Positions 18,054 to 26,732 of a stretch of DNA of 64,000 nt are shown piece by piece. How positions within the stretch are numbered: position 1 is the first letter of the stretch; the number at the start of each line of letters is the position of its first letter. Source of the stretch: Rhodonellum sp041748555 (GTDB lineage: Bacteria; Bacteroidota; Bacteroidia; Cytophagales; Cyclobacteriaceae). The notes under the pieces were generated by a model, which had not been told where the DNA came from, did no database searches, and saw nothing but the letters and a program-made list of their open reading frames with translations. The translations under genes were made by a program, and so were the position numbers. Location of the stretch: the NCBI GenBank assembly GCA_041748555.1, contig JBGTDA010000099.1, positions 3,839 through 67,838 of the forward strand, read 5' to 3'.

Positions 18054-20213
18054 ATGAAAAGAAAAAAAATCAGATTGCTGCTGCCTGTTATTCTTGTAAT
18101 ATTATTTTCTTTTTCCACCAAATCACAGACACCGGACATTTATACCATCAGGGATCGGATTATTCTTGACTTGATTTCATCCAATACTAATGACAAAGAG
18201 ATCGAAAATCTGTTGTTAACCCTGGAACCGGACGGCACCTGGCCTGGAATCAATTATGAAGATGTTTCCCGGACAGCTTTTGAGCATCGTATCCATACTG
18301 GTAATATGGTGACCTTGAGTAAGGCATTCCAAAGCAAAAAATCCAAATTCCACCAAAATAAGAGACTTCAAAAAGCGATAGAACTGGCATTGGACCATTG
18401 GGTGGAGAAGGATTATTTCTGTGATAACTGGTGGCACAATCAGATTGGAACACCGAATAATCTTGTCACAGTCATGCTGTTGGCAGGTAATGAAATGCCA
18501 AAAAATCTGGTTGAAAAAACCCAGCCCATCATCGGAAGAGCCCATTTGGAAGCTTCAGGTGCCAGGCCGAGCGGTGACAGGATCAAGATAGCCGGAATTT
18601 TGGCTAAAAATCAGTTGTTCATGGAGGATTATCCCCAGTTTGAGGAGGTTATAAAAGTTATTGAAGGGGAAATTAAATTTTCCTCAGAAAGAGGAATGCA
18701 ATATGATTACAGCTTTCACCACAGGACAGACCGGGTGAACAATACCTTATCGTATGGCCTGGGTTATGCTGATGCTTTCGTAGAGTGGGCAGTCTTTGTG
18801 GCAGGAACCCGATATGCTTTTTCGGAGGAAAAAACCCAACTGTTGGTAGATTACTATTTGGATGGAATCTGCAAATCCATGCCTTTTGCAAAATTTCCCG
18901 ATACCGGTGCTAAAAACAGGGGTATAGCAAGACCGGGAGCTTTAAATTCAATGAGTTCCCTTACGCCCCAAAAATTATTGCAAGCCACAGATTACCGAAA
19001 TGAGGAATTGAAGGGAGTGATTGCCAACAGAAATGGCGGTTTAGAACATCACTCCCAATCACACGCCACATTTTTTTGGCATTCTGAGCATTTCACCCTT
19101 CAGCGGCCCAAATATTATACATCAGTGCGGATGTTTTCCACAAGAAACCATAATATGGAGGTTCCCTATAACAGTGAGGGACTTAAAAACCACCATCGTG
19201 GAGATGGCACCAATCATCTCAACATGACCGGTATGGAATATTATGATATATTTCCGGTGATGGATTATCAAAAAATCCCGGGAGCCACTATTTTGCAAAA
19301 AGAATCCCTACCATCAGAAAATGAGATTCAAAAACCGGGTACCACCGATTTTGTCGGAGCTGTCACCGATGGAAAATTCGGTGCGGTTGCCTTTGATTTC
19401 AGAAGTCCGCATGACCCCTTGGAAGCCAGGAAATCCTGGTTTTTCTTTGATGATGAATATGTGTGTCTGGGTGCAGGTATCCATTCAGGTTCAGATCTCC
19501 CCGTTGTCACTACACTGAACCAAAATCTGCTTTTTGATAAAGTGACCGTAGGCGACAACAAAGGATCTAAATCCATTGGACCGGGAGACCATCAACTGAA
19601 TGGTATAGAGTGGGTTTACAGTGACCAGGTGGCTTATATTTTTCCAAAATCACAAAGCGTAAATCTTTTTAATGGACCTGTCACAGGCAACTGGACCGAA
19701 ATCAGCAAGCAAACCAGCATCCCTAAAGAAGATGTGACCAGGGAGGTGTTCAAATTATGGGTGGACCACGGCGCCAGACCCAATGAAGGTACCTATGAGT
19801 ATGTTGTGGTTCCGGCAGTGGACCTGAATCAGGCGGCTGCTTATGATGTTCATGCTTCCCTTCTGATTATATCCAATACCGCCCAAATTCAGGCAGTAAA
19901 ACACCATCAGCTAGCACTGTATCAACTTGTATTCTACAATGCAGGGAGGCTTGATTTAGAGAAGGATTTTACGATTTTCATGGATAGTCCCGGTCTGGTC
20001 ATGATACAGATGACCGATAATGAAATCAAACAGATAACAGTGGCTGACCCTTCCAGAAAGTTGGGAAAGATTCATTTCAGTATTACTGCAAGATTGGATA
20101 AAAACGGCGAAGATTTTTCCTCCATATGGAATCAGAGCAAAGGAAGGAGTGATATAGCGGTCGATTTGCCTAAGGATGTCTATGCCGGTAAAAGTGTAAC
20201 AGTGGAGTTTTAA
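18054..20213 (+). CDS. Polysaccharide lyase family 8 (chondroitin AC/hyaluronate lyase-like)
   Basis: A predicted secreted lyase for chondroitin, hyaluronan or a related uronide. The signal peptide is residues 1-24 (ending SFSTKSQ). The PL8 toroid shows GTWPGINYED, NWWHNQIGTP at about 125-133 and QYDYSFHH with the candidate catalytic His223, then Tyr234 in SYG. ARPGALN supplies the conserved Arg region, and NGGLEHHSQ and GDGTNHLNMTGMEYYDIFP follow. The super-sandwich includes ARKSWFFFDDEYVCLGAGI, very like Pedobacter heparinus chondroitinase AC as I remember it. At 719 aa it has the normal length. The position of the substrate-neutralising Asn of chondroitinase AC appears to be Gly-Asp-Arg here (SGDRIK, about 173-178). 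It lies between the two heparinase-like genes. Confidence 0.92.
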   Translation: MKRKKIRLLLPVILVILFSFSTKSQTPDIYTIRDRIILDLISSNTNDKEIENLLLTLEPDGTWPGINYEDVSRTAFEHRIHTGNMVTLSKAFQSKKSKFHQNKRLQKAIELALDHWVEKDYFCDNWWHNQIGTPNNLVTVMLLAGNEMPKNLVEKTQPIIGRAHLEASGARPSGDRIKIAGILAKNQLFMEDYPQFEEVIKVIEGEIKFSSERGMQYDYSFHHRTDRVNNTLSYGLGYADAFVEWAVFVAGTRYAFSEEKTQLLVDYYLDGICKSMPFAKFPDTGAKNRGIARPGALNSMSSLTPQKLLQATDYRNEELKGVIANRNGGLEHHSQSHATFFWHSEHFTLQRPKYYTSVRMFSTRNHNMEVPYNSEGLKNHHRGDGTNHLNMTGMEYYDIFPVMDYQKIPGATILQKESLPSENEIQKPGTTDFVGAVTDGKFGAVAFDFRSPHDPLEARKSWFFFDDEYVCLGAGIHSGSDLPVVTTLNQNLLFDKVTVGDNKGSKSIGPGDHQLNGIEWVYSDQVAYIFPKSQSVNLFNGPVTGNWTEISKQTSIPKEDVTREVFKLWVDHGARPNEGTYEYVVVPAVDLNQAAAYDVHASLLIISNTAQIQAVKHHQLALYQLVFYNAGRLDLEKDFTIFMDSPGLVMIQMTDNEIKQITVADPSRKLGKIHFSITARLDKNGEDFSSIWNQSKGRSDIAVDLPKDVYAGKSVTVEF

Positions 20214-20267
20214 AATGTTATTCCCTCAAGGTACCATTTTCGAGAAATTTGTAAATACAGAAATAAT

Positions 20268-22163
20268 ATGAAAGGCGAACCGATAAAAAGCAATCCCAAA
20301 ATCCTCCTTTTAATCTTTTTTTTAAGTTGGAATTCTTATTCCCAAAATCAGATTTTACCGGACACGTTTCCGGAAGTGGCCCATCCTAGACTTTTGCTTT
20401 TAACGGGAGAGGAAAAAGCAATCGGCAAAATGTTGGAAAAAGATGATCAATGGAGAAAACTGCATCAGGCCATTCTCACGGAAAGCGATGCCATCATCGC
20501 TCTGGAACCCATAGAAAGGATACAGATTGGTAGAAGATTGTTGGACAAATCCAGAGAAGCGCTGAGAAGGATATTTCAATTAAGCTATGCCTATAGACTT
20601 ACCGGCGAGGAGAAATATTTTTTGAGAGCAGAAAAAGAAATGTTGGCCATTTCACAATTCAGTGACTGGAATCCATCCCATTTTTTGGATGTGGCAGAAA
20701 TGACCATGGCAATGGCAATCGGATATGATTGGCTTTTTGAAAATCTATCCTCCGAATCCAGGGCCGCTATCCGGCATTCCATTGTTAGACTGGGGATTGA
20801 ACCTTCCTTTGATAGTAAATACAACAGTTTTTTGAAAGCAACCCACAATTGGAATCAGGTATGCAATGCGGGAATGGTTTTTGGCGCTTTGGCCGTTTTT
20901 GAAGATTACCCTGAATTGGCACAAAAAACTTTGGAAAGGGCTGTTGAAAGCATTCCTTTAGCGATGAAGGATTATGGGCCTGATGGTGCTTATCCTGAAG
21001 GATATGGTTATTGGGGATACGGAACATCATTTAATGTGTTGTTTTTGAGTGCGCTTGAAAAAGTTTATGGTACTGATTTCGGCTTGGGCCAGGCACCTGG
21101 TTTTTTGGAGAGTGCGGGATTTTATAAAAATATGACTGGCGCAACCGGATTATCTTATAATTGGGGAGATGCGGGAAGCGGTTCAGGTAGTATTAGCCCG
21201 GCGATGTTTTGGTTTGCTCAAAAAAACGACAAACCTTCACTTTTATGGGTTGAGAAGAAACATTTTGAAAATAAAGATATTTTCCGGTTTACCGGCAACA
21301 GGATTTTACCGGCAGCATTGATTTGGGGTAATGGGATTTCACTGGACGCTATCCAACAACCTGCCAGTCTCTTCTGGAAGGGTCAGGGGGCAAATCCAGT
21401 AGCCCTGATGCGGACTTCCTGGACGGATCCCAATGCAATTTATCTGGGTTTTAAAGCGGGTTCTCCCTCAGTCAACCACGGTCATATGGACATCGGTTCT
21501 TTCATCATGGAAGCCGATGGCGTTAGATGGGCCATGGATTTTGGGATGCAGGATTATGAATCACTTGAATCAAAGGGGATCCAGCTGTTTGGAAGAACAC
21601 AGGATGCGCAGCGGTGGACGGTTTATCGTCTGAACAACTACGTTCACAACACACTCACATTTGATGATCAGTTGCATCTTGTAAAAGGATATGCGAAAAT
21701 CGACCGGTTTTCTGAAGATCCGGGTTTTATGTTTGCCATTTCGGATATCAGTTCTGTTTTTGAAGGACAGATCAAAAATGCGGAACGGGGAGTGGCCATT
21801 GTCGATGGAAAATATGTTGTGGTCCAGGATGAAATAAAGGCCTTGGAAAAGGCAACTTCCATGATTTGGAATATGCTCACTCCAGCGGATGTTATCCTTA
21901 CGGGAGGCAACACGGCCACCTTGGAAAAGGATGGTGAAAGGCTTTTTTTGAAGGTTGATGGACCCGGAAAGATTAATATAAGGACATGGAGCACAGATCC
22001 AAAAACGGATTATGACGCCCCAAATCCCGGCACCACCAGGGTTGGATTTGAATATGAACTGCAGGCCATTGAGGCTGCTACCTTTAAGGTGTATTTAATT
22101 CCCGAAAAATCTTCTGCTGAAGTTTCCACCCAGATACCGAGTTTGTCGGATTGGGGAAAATAG
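20268..22163 (+). CDS. Heparinase II/III-family protein, putative polysaccharide lyase (paralogue 2)
   Basis: A second secreted heparinase II/III-type lyase, 631 aa, following the PL8 gene by 54 bp. A Lys-rich start leads into a hydrophobic stretch (LLLIFFLSWNSYSQ) that ends like a signal peptide. Family blocks match paralogue 1 throughout: IGRRLLDKSREALRRI, SDWNPSHFLDVAEM, HNWNQVCNAGM, YGPDGAYPEGYGYWGYG, and the metal-motif block HGHMDIGSFIMEADGVRWAMD. The two genes probably arose by duplication and then diverged, perhaps splitting endo/exo or sulfation preferences. It is the last gene of the locus. Confidence 0.86.
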   Translation: MKGEPIKSNPKILLLIFFLSWNSYSQNQILPDTFPEVAHPRLLLLTGEEKAIGKMLEKDDQWRKLHQAILTESDAIIALEPIERIQIGRRLLDKSREALRRIFQLSYAYRLTGEEKYFLRAEKEMLAISQFSDWNPSHFLDVAEMTMAMAIGYDWLFENLSSESRAAIRHSIVRLGIEPSFDSKYNSFLKATHNWNQVCNAGMVFGALAVFEDYPELAQKTLERAVESIPLAMKDYGPDGAYPEGYGYWGYGTSFNVLFLSALEKVYGTDFGLGQAPGFLESAGFYKNMTGATGLSYNWGDAGSGSGSISPAMFWFAQKNDKPSLLWVEKKHFENKDIFRFTGNRILPAALIWGNGISLDAIQQPASLFWKGQGANPVALMRTSWTDPNAIYLGFKAGSPSVNHGHMDIGSFIMEADGVRWAMDFGMQDYESLESKGIQLFGRTQDAQRWTVYRLNNYVHNTLTFDDQLHLVKGYAKIDRFSEDPGFMFAISDISSVFEGQIKNAERGVAIVDGKYVVVQDEIKALEKATSMIWNMLTPADVILTGGNTATLEKDGERLFLKVDGPGKINIRTWSTDPKTDYDAPNPGTTRVGFEYELQAIEAATFKVYLIPEKSSAEVSTQIPSLSDWGK

Positions 22164-22199
22164 ATATCCACATAAATATTGTGAATTTAAATTGGAAAC

Positions 22200-22633
22200 C
22201 GTCATTACCAAAGTTCATTAATCAGGGGGTGGATGCCATATCTGGTTATGGGGATCAGATATCGATGCACTGGACGGGAAGCCCATGAATGACAAGGATA
22301 AAGAACCTGCGTTATTTGGCTGCACGGCTGGGACCCTTGCCAGGCTGGAGCATGGGTTTGATGTGGAGAACGGATGGGCCGATAGGGAAGAGCTCAATAA
22401 GTGAAAAAGGTTTCTGGAGGGGCAGATGTGCTGGAGGCATTTTTTAGGTGCACGGTGAGCTATGATGCGAAAGGCCTTTTTGCAGTGAAGCCAAGGCCGC
22501 CCAAGCCCCCTCATGACGAAAAGTTCCGGGCTCCGATTGGCGATGGCTATACTACCTGGTTAGTTGGGGTGGGGATTATATTGGTTATACGAAAGCCCGG
22601 GTCACCTTGTCGGGGCAAAAAAAGAAAGCATCC
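22200..22633 (+). pseudogene. Decayed coding-like stretch of unknown family
   Basis: A gap of about 470 bp after the lyase locus is richer in G and C than other intergenic DNA here and reads like broken protein code. One + frame from about 22240 to 22403 gives a charged, protein-like segment containing FGCTAGTLARLEHGFDVEN before a stop. A different frame then continues with LEAFFRCTVSYDAKGLFAV and more until a stop near 22637. Two adjoining coding-like pieces in different frames suggest a frameshifted relic. I do not recognise the family. Confidence 0.35.
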
Positions 22634-22951
22634 CTAAACCGAACCATGCCTATTGGGGATATCCGGATTGATAAAGGTAAAGCCCCTTGCATCATTTCCG
22701 TCATAAAAATCCACTTCCATTCCCATCAAAAACATGAAATGTCTTTTTTCTATCAAAACCGGAATGCCCTCCACCTCAAACTGCTGATCATCATCTTTTG
22801 GTTTGTCAAATCCCAACAGATATGACATGCCGCCGCAACCGCCGCCTTTTACACCAACTCTTAAATAATATCCTTCGGGGATATTTTTGGTTGCCATAAT
22901 GTTTTTAATTTCGGTTTGGGCTGTTTCAGTAATTGTGATGGGTATCAGCAT
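22634..22951 (-). CDS. IscA/SufA/HesB-like Fe-S protein lacking the C-terminal Cys pair
   Basis: A 105-aa HesB/IscA-fold protein. The N-terminal half is typical: ITITETAQTEIKNIM, then the first-ligand block VGVKGGGCGGMSY with Cys39, and later the ARGFTFINP strand. Canonical A-type carriers end in a Cys-Gly-Cys motif after that strand; here the chain ends PDIPNRHGSV. Cys39 is therefore the only cysteine in the protein. It may be a divergent carrier or a regulator; my recollection is that such short forms exist in other Bacteroidota. It is transcribed away from the gene at 23063. Confidence 0.85.
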   Translation of the reverse strand: MLIPITITETAQTEIKNIMATKNIPEGYYLRVGVKGGGCGGMSYLLGFDKPKDDDQQFEVEGIPVLIEKRHFMFLMGMEVDFYDGNDARGFTFINPDIPNRHGSV

Positions 22952-23062
22952 GCCTCTTTAATTCAATTCCTCGTCAGTAAGTTCAAATTTAAAAATATCC
23001 ATCTGTATAGTTCACAGGACTTATTAATTTCAGATATTCGAATAAAATTAAAACATTAAAAT

Positions 23063-23584
23063 ATGGAAGTACTGGCAGATTTGTTAAAGATTATCTTACC
23101 GGCCGCATTGGTCATTTATGGCATGTATCTTATGGTAATGTCATTTTTGAAAAAGGATCGAGAACGAATGCTTGTGGATCTTAAGACACAGAATACCCAA
23201 ACCATTTTACCTATCCGGCTCCAAGCGGGAGAAAGACTCTGCCTGCTATTGGAAAGAATCACACCTAACAACCTGATAAGAAGAGTCAATCAAAGTAGTT
23301 TCTCAGCACGGGAATTGCATGGACAACTTTTAATGGAAGTTCGGGAGGAGTTTAACCATAATCTTTCCCAGCAGGTTTACTTCTCGGACGAAACCTGGGA
23401 AAGTGTCAAAAGAGCGGTTGAAAACGTAATCACTTTGATCAATACAGGTTTACATGACCTGAATGATGAAGCCCGGGGAATAGATCTGGCAAAAAGGATT
23501 TTTCAGCTTTCACTCGATCAAAAATATGATGCGATCCAAACCGCTTTAAAAAACGTAAAATCAGAAATCCGAATTTATTTTTGA
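23063..23584 (+). CDS. Conserved membrane-anchored protein of unknown function (DUF7935-like)
   Basis: A 173-aa protein with one N-terminal membrane segment (LLKIILPAALVIYGMYLMVMSFL) and a helical cytoplasmic part. The part includes QAGERLCLLLERITPNNLI, SARELHGQLLMEVREEFNHNLSQQ and DLAKRIFQLSLDQ. I recall this as a Bacteroidota-specific family, possibly named DUF7935, without known function. It starts the + strand run ending with the ABC ATPase; a 12-bp gap separates it from the YkvA-like gene. Confidence 0.65.
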   Translation: MEVLADLLKIILPAALVIYGMYLMVMSFLKKDRERMLVDLKTQNTQTILPIRLQAGERLCLLLERITPNNLIRRVNQSSFSARELHGQLLMEVREEFNHNLSQQVYFSDETWESVKRAVENVITLINTGLHDLNDEARGIDLAKRIFQLSLDQKYDAIQTALKNVKSEIRIYF

Positions 23585-23596
23585 TATAACATAATT

Positions 23597-24016
23597 ATGA
23601 GTTCAATGAAAGGAAAATCAAGTGAATTCTTCAGTAAAGCAAAACTGCTTTTCGCTAAAAAGGCCAATAAAATTGCAGGGGAAGATGGCAAACTGAAAAC
23701 CCTGCTGGATAAAGCAAATCAGAGAATCCAAACCGCAGGAAATCATCCCAATGTTCAGGCGGCACTCAATCCCATCCTGATTTTTAAAAGAATGATCCAC
23801 GCTCACCGTCAAGGCCGGTATAAGATTTCTATCAAAACGATGGGACTTTTAGTACTCGGTCTCTTGTATTTTGTCACTCCCATAGACATCATACCTGATT
23901 TCATACCGGTTTTGGGTTATGCAGATGACCTTTCGGTTATCCTTGCCATTTTTGATAGTTTGAAAAATGAGGTGGATACTTTTTTGGATTGGGAACGTAC
24001 CAAACTTAAATCATGA
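23597..24016 (+). CDS. YkvA-like DUF1232 membrane protein
   Basis: A 139-aa protein with a C-terminal DUF1232 domain, recognised by the block YFVTPIDIIPDFIPVLGYADD preceded by a hydrophobic segment (TMGLLVLGLL). The N-terminal half is basic and probably helical. Function is unknown in the family. Its stop overlaps the start of the next gene by 4 bp (ATGA), so the two are translationally coupled. Confidence 0.85.
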   Translation: MSSMKGKSSEFFSKAKLLFAKKANKIAGEDGKLKTLLDKANQRIQTAGNHPNVQAALNPILIFKRMIHAHRQGRYKISIKTMGLLVLGLLYFVTPIDIIPDFIPVLGYADDLSVILAIFDSLKNEVDTFLDWERTKLKS

Positions 24017-24735
24017 AGAAAATAGCACTATTATCGGGCACTTCAGGATTGATCGGAATGCAGCTGCTAAATCAGATAATACAGGAACCTTCTTATGATA
24101 CCATTATTTCTGTCGGAAGAAGAAAACTGGCACTAAAACACCACAAATTGGTTCAGGTGGAAGGTGATTTCGCCAAAATCCGCAATTGGGATCCGGAAGC
24201 AAAATTACGTGAATCGGATATCGGGGGTGATAACTTCACTTTGATTTCAGCCCTGAAAGAAAAAAGGGCTGAAATCCATGCATTTTCTTCGTTAGGAACC
24301 ACCATAAAAAAAGCCGGATCCAAAGAGAATTTTTATAAGATAGATCATGATTTTGTATTGAACTATGCTTTTTGGGTACATAATCTGGGAGCATCAAGAT
24401 TTTTATATGTAAGTGCCATGGGTGCTGATCCTCAGGCTTCGGTTTATTACAATAAGGTAAAAGGTGAAGTGGAAGAAGACCTGAAAACAATACCTTTTTC
24501 ATATCTCGGCCTGTTTCAGCCGTCTTTGTTGCTGGGCAACAGAAAAGAATTCAGATTTGGGGAAGAAGCAGCGAAAATCCTGACGAAGCCATTGGTTTGG
24601 CTGAAACTTTTTGATAAATTCAGACCAATTGATGATTATAAAGTTGCCAAGGCAATGATATACCATGCGAATCAGCCGAAGCATGTAAAAGTTGAAGTGA
24701 TTTCTTCAAAGGAAATGCAAAAAATCAAAGTATGA
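24013..24735 (+). CDS. NAD(P)-binding Rossmann-fold protein, atypical SDR (HTATIP2-like)
   Basis: A 240-aa short-chain dehydrogenase-like protein. The nucleotide-binding motif is present in the atypical form LLSGTSGLIGMQLL (Gly-Thr-Ser-Gly-Leu-Ile-Gly), followed by the VGRRKL second-strand block. ALKEKRAEIHAFSSLGTT and FLYVSAMGADP correspond to later strands, the latter holding the Ser region of the active site. YYNKVKGEVEEDL supplies Tyr/Lys. The substrate is unknown. It overlaps both neighbours by 4 bp (ATGA junctions), indicating tight co-translation with YkvA and dtd. Confidence 0.8.
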   Translation: MKKIALLSGTSGLIGMQLLNQIIQEPSYDTIISVGRRKLALKHHKLVQVEGDFAKIRNWDPEAKLRESDIGGDNFTLISALKEKRAEIHAFSSLGTTIKKAGSKENFYKIDHDFVLNYAFWVHNLGASRFLYVSAMGADPQASVYYNKVKGEVEEDLKTIPFSYLGLFQPSLLLGNRKEFRFGEEAAKILTKPLVWLKLFDKFRPIDDYKVAKAMIYHANQPKHVKVEVISSKEMQKIKV

Positions 24736-25184
24736 TCGCAATTATTCAGCGCGTTTCCGAATCCTTGGTTAAAATCAATGGCTTGGTAAAAGGACAGATT
24801 GGAGCAGGTTTCTTGGTGCTTTTGGGAATTGAAGATGCCGACAATACAGAAGACATCAATTGGTTGAGTAAAAAAATCGTCAATCTTCGAATATTTCCCG
24901 ATCAGGATGGCGTGATGAACAAAAGCATTATTGAAGCTGACGGAGACATACTTTTGATCTCGCAGTTCACCCTTCATGCCAGTACCAAAAAAGGCAACCG
25001 TCCTTCCTACATAAAAGCTGCAAAACCCGAGACAGCAATACCCCTGTACAAAGAGTTTATAGAATCACTGGAGTCGGAATTGGGCAAGACTGTTCAGACG
25101 GGTGAATTTGGAGCAGATATGAAAGTTTCTCTGATCAATGACGGTCCTGTGACTATCATCATAGACAGCAAAAACAAAAATTGA
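24732..25184 (+). CDS. dtd: D-aminoacyl-tRNA deacylase
   Basis: It removes D-amino acids, and glycine from tRNA-Ala, as a proofreading step after aminoacylation. The 150-aa protein shows the whole family pattern: IQRVSESLVKING at the N-terminus, LVLLGIEDAD, KKIVNLRIFPD, the active-site block ISQFTLHA, and the Gly-cisPro motif in NDGPVT. The start overlaps the stop of the upstream gene (ATGA). Confidence 0.96.
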   Translation: MIAIIQRVSESLVKINGLVKGQIGAGFLVLLGIEDADNTEDINWLSKKIVNLRIFPDQDGVMNKSIIEADGDILLISQFTLHASTKKGNRPSYIKAAKPETAIPLYKEFIESLESELGKTVQTGEFGADMKVSLINDGPVTIIIDSKNKN

Positions 25185-25208
25185 ATTCGAATATCCTTTT
25201 TCCGTTTC

Positions 25209-26732
25209 ATGAACAAAAGCCTGATTGTCATCCAAAACGCGACTGTTAGATTCCGGGATCAATTGATCTTTGAAGAGTTGGATTTCAATTGGAAGCATGG
25301 GCAGCATTGGGGAATCGTGGGCCAATCAGGTGAAGAGCAAACAGCTTTTTTAAATACTCTTTTAGGCAAAACAAACTTAGTCAAAGGAAAAATAATCAGA
25401 CCATTTGCGGAAGCATATCAAAACGAAATGTCTCAAAAGGGACAAGTCAACAGTTTCAGGGATCTTATTGCTGTGGTTTCCCAAAAGTATATCTTCCGGA
25501 ACAAATCCAACCTCCGGAATTTTTATTATCAACAGCGCTTCAACTCCATGGAGTCCGATGAGGCTGCCACTGTTTTGGAATATCTGGATGAACAGGATAG
25601 CTTTCAGACTGAGGTAAAAGATGCCGGTTTCTGGAATAAAGAAAGTGTGATCCAATTGATGCGCCTGGAAGAACTGAAAAACAAATCCCTGATCAAACTG
25701 TCAAACGGTGAAACCAGAAGACTGGCGATTGCGGCAGCCTTAATCAAAAATCCCAAACTTTTGCTATTGGATCAACCGATGACCGGTTTGGATCTGGAAA
25801 CAAGGAGAGATTTCGGAAAAATGCTTGATTTAATTGTTGAATCGGGTATTCATATTGTGATGGCAACAAACAAGAATGAAATTCCCGGATGTATTTCGGA
25901 TATAGGAGTTCTGGAAAGAAAAAAAATCAGATCCATTTATAACCTTCAAAACGACAACCTACAATTTCCGGAGGCCAAAGCTTTTGAAGAGTTTAATAAG
26001 GATCTTCTTGGAGAACTGGTTAGTGAAAAACAGGAAATACTTTTTGAAAAAATAGTGGAGTTGAGGGATGTATCTATCAGTTATGATCAGAAAGCCATTT
26101 TGAAAGGAATCAATTGGACTGTTCTTCCCAAAGAAAAATGGGCATTGAAAGGCCCAAACGGTGCAGGAAAATCTACTTTGCTCAGTTTGATACAAGGAGA
26201 AAATCCACAAGCATATGCCAACGATATCGTACTGTTTGACCGAAAAAGAGGAACAGGAGAAAGCATTTGGGATATCAAAAAACATGTGGGTTTTGTTGCT
26301 CCGGAACTTTCCCGTTTTTTTCCTGCCAATCAAACCTGCCTGAAAGTGGTTTTATCGGGTTTGTTTGACACTATCGGATTATTTAAAAAAGTAAATCTCC
26401 AACAGGAATTGCTTGCACATAAGTGGCTGTCGCTTTTTAACCTGGAAGACTTTGCTACTTTGAGACTTAATCGGATTTCTCAGGATCATCAGCGTTTTGT
26501 CCTGCTTGCCCGAGCCATGATCAAATTGCCGGCTTTGTTGATTCTCGACGAAGCTGCCCAAGGTTTGGATGAACAACAAAGGATCGTCTTTAAAACTGCC
26601 ATTGATCATATCAGCGCCAGCTACCCGGTTTCGATAATCTATGTGAGCCATTACGAAGAAGATATTCCGGATTGCGTTGACAAAATGCTTCGGTTGGAAA
26701 ACGGGAGAGTGGTTGAAACAATCAGGCGGTAA
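25209..26732 (+). CDS. ModF/PhrA-like protein with two ABC ATPase domains, one composite site degenerate
   Basis: A soluble 507-aa protein with two nucleotide-binding domains and no membrane segment, like E. coli ModF. NBD2 has an intact Walker A (GPNGAGKST, 315-323), Walker B (LLILDE, 443-448) and switch His (VSH), but its signature is ISQDH (423-427). NBD1 has a good signature (LSNGE, 164-168), but its Walker A is GQSGEEQT (38-45, Gln for the Lys), the catalytic Glu is Gln189, and the switch His position reads ATNKN. In a head-to-tail sandwich this leaves one fully intact ATP site and one fully degenerate site. It follows dtd by 24 bp. Its partner is unknown. Confidence 0.88.
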   Translation: MNKSLIVIQNATVRFRDQLIFEELDFNWKHGQHWGIVGQSGEEQTAFLNTLLGKTNLVKGKIIRPFAEAYQNEMSQKGQVNSFRDLIAVVSQKYIFRNKSNLRNFYYQQRFNSMESDEAATVLEYLDEQDSFQTEVKDAGFWNKESVIQLMRLEELKNKSLIKLSNGETRRLAIAAALIKNPKLLLLDQPMTGLDLETRRDFGKMLDLIVESGIHIVMATNKNEIPGCISDIGVLERKKIRSIYNLQNDNLQFPEAKAFEEFNKDLLGELVSEKQEILFEKIVELRDVSISYDQKAILKGINWTVLPKEKWALKGPNGAGKSTLLSLIQGENPQAYANDIVLFDRKRGTGESIWDIKKHVGFVAPELSRFFPANQTCLKVVLSGLFDTIGLFKKVNLQQELLAHKWLSLFNLEDFATLRLNRISQDHQRFVLLARAMIKLPALLILDEAAQGLDEQQRIVFKTAIDHISASYPVSIIYVSHYEEDIPDCVDKMLRLENGRVVETIRR

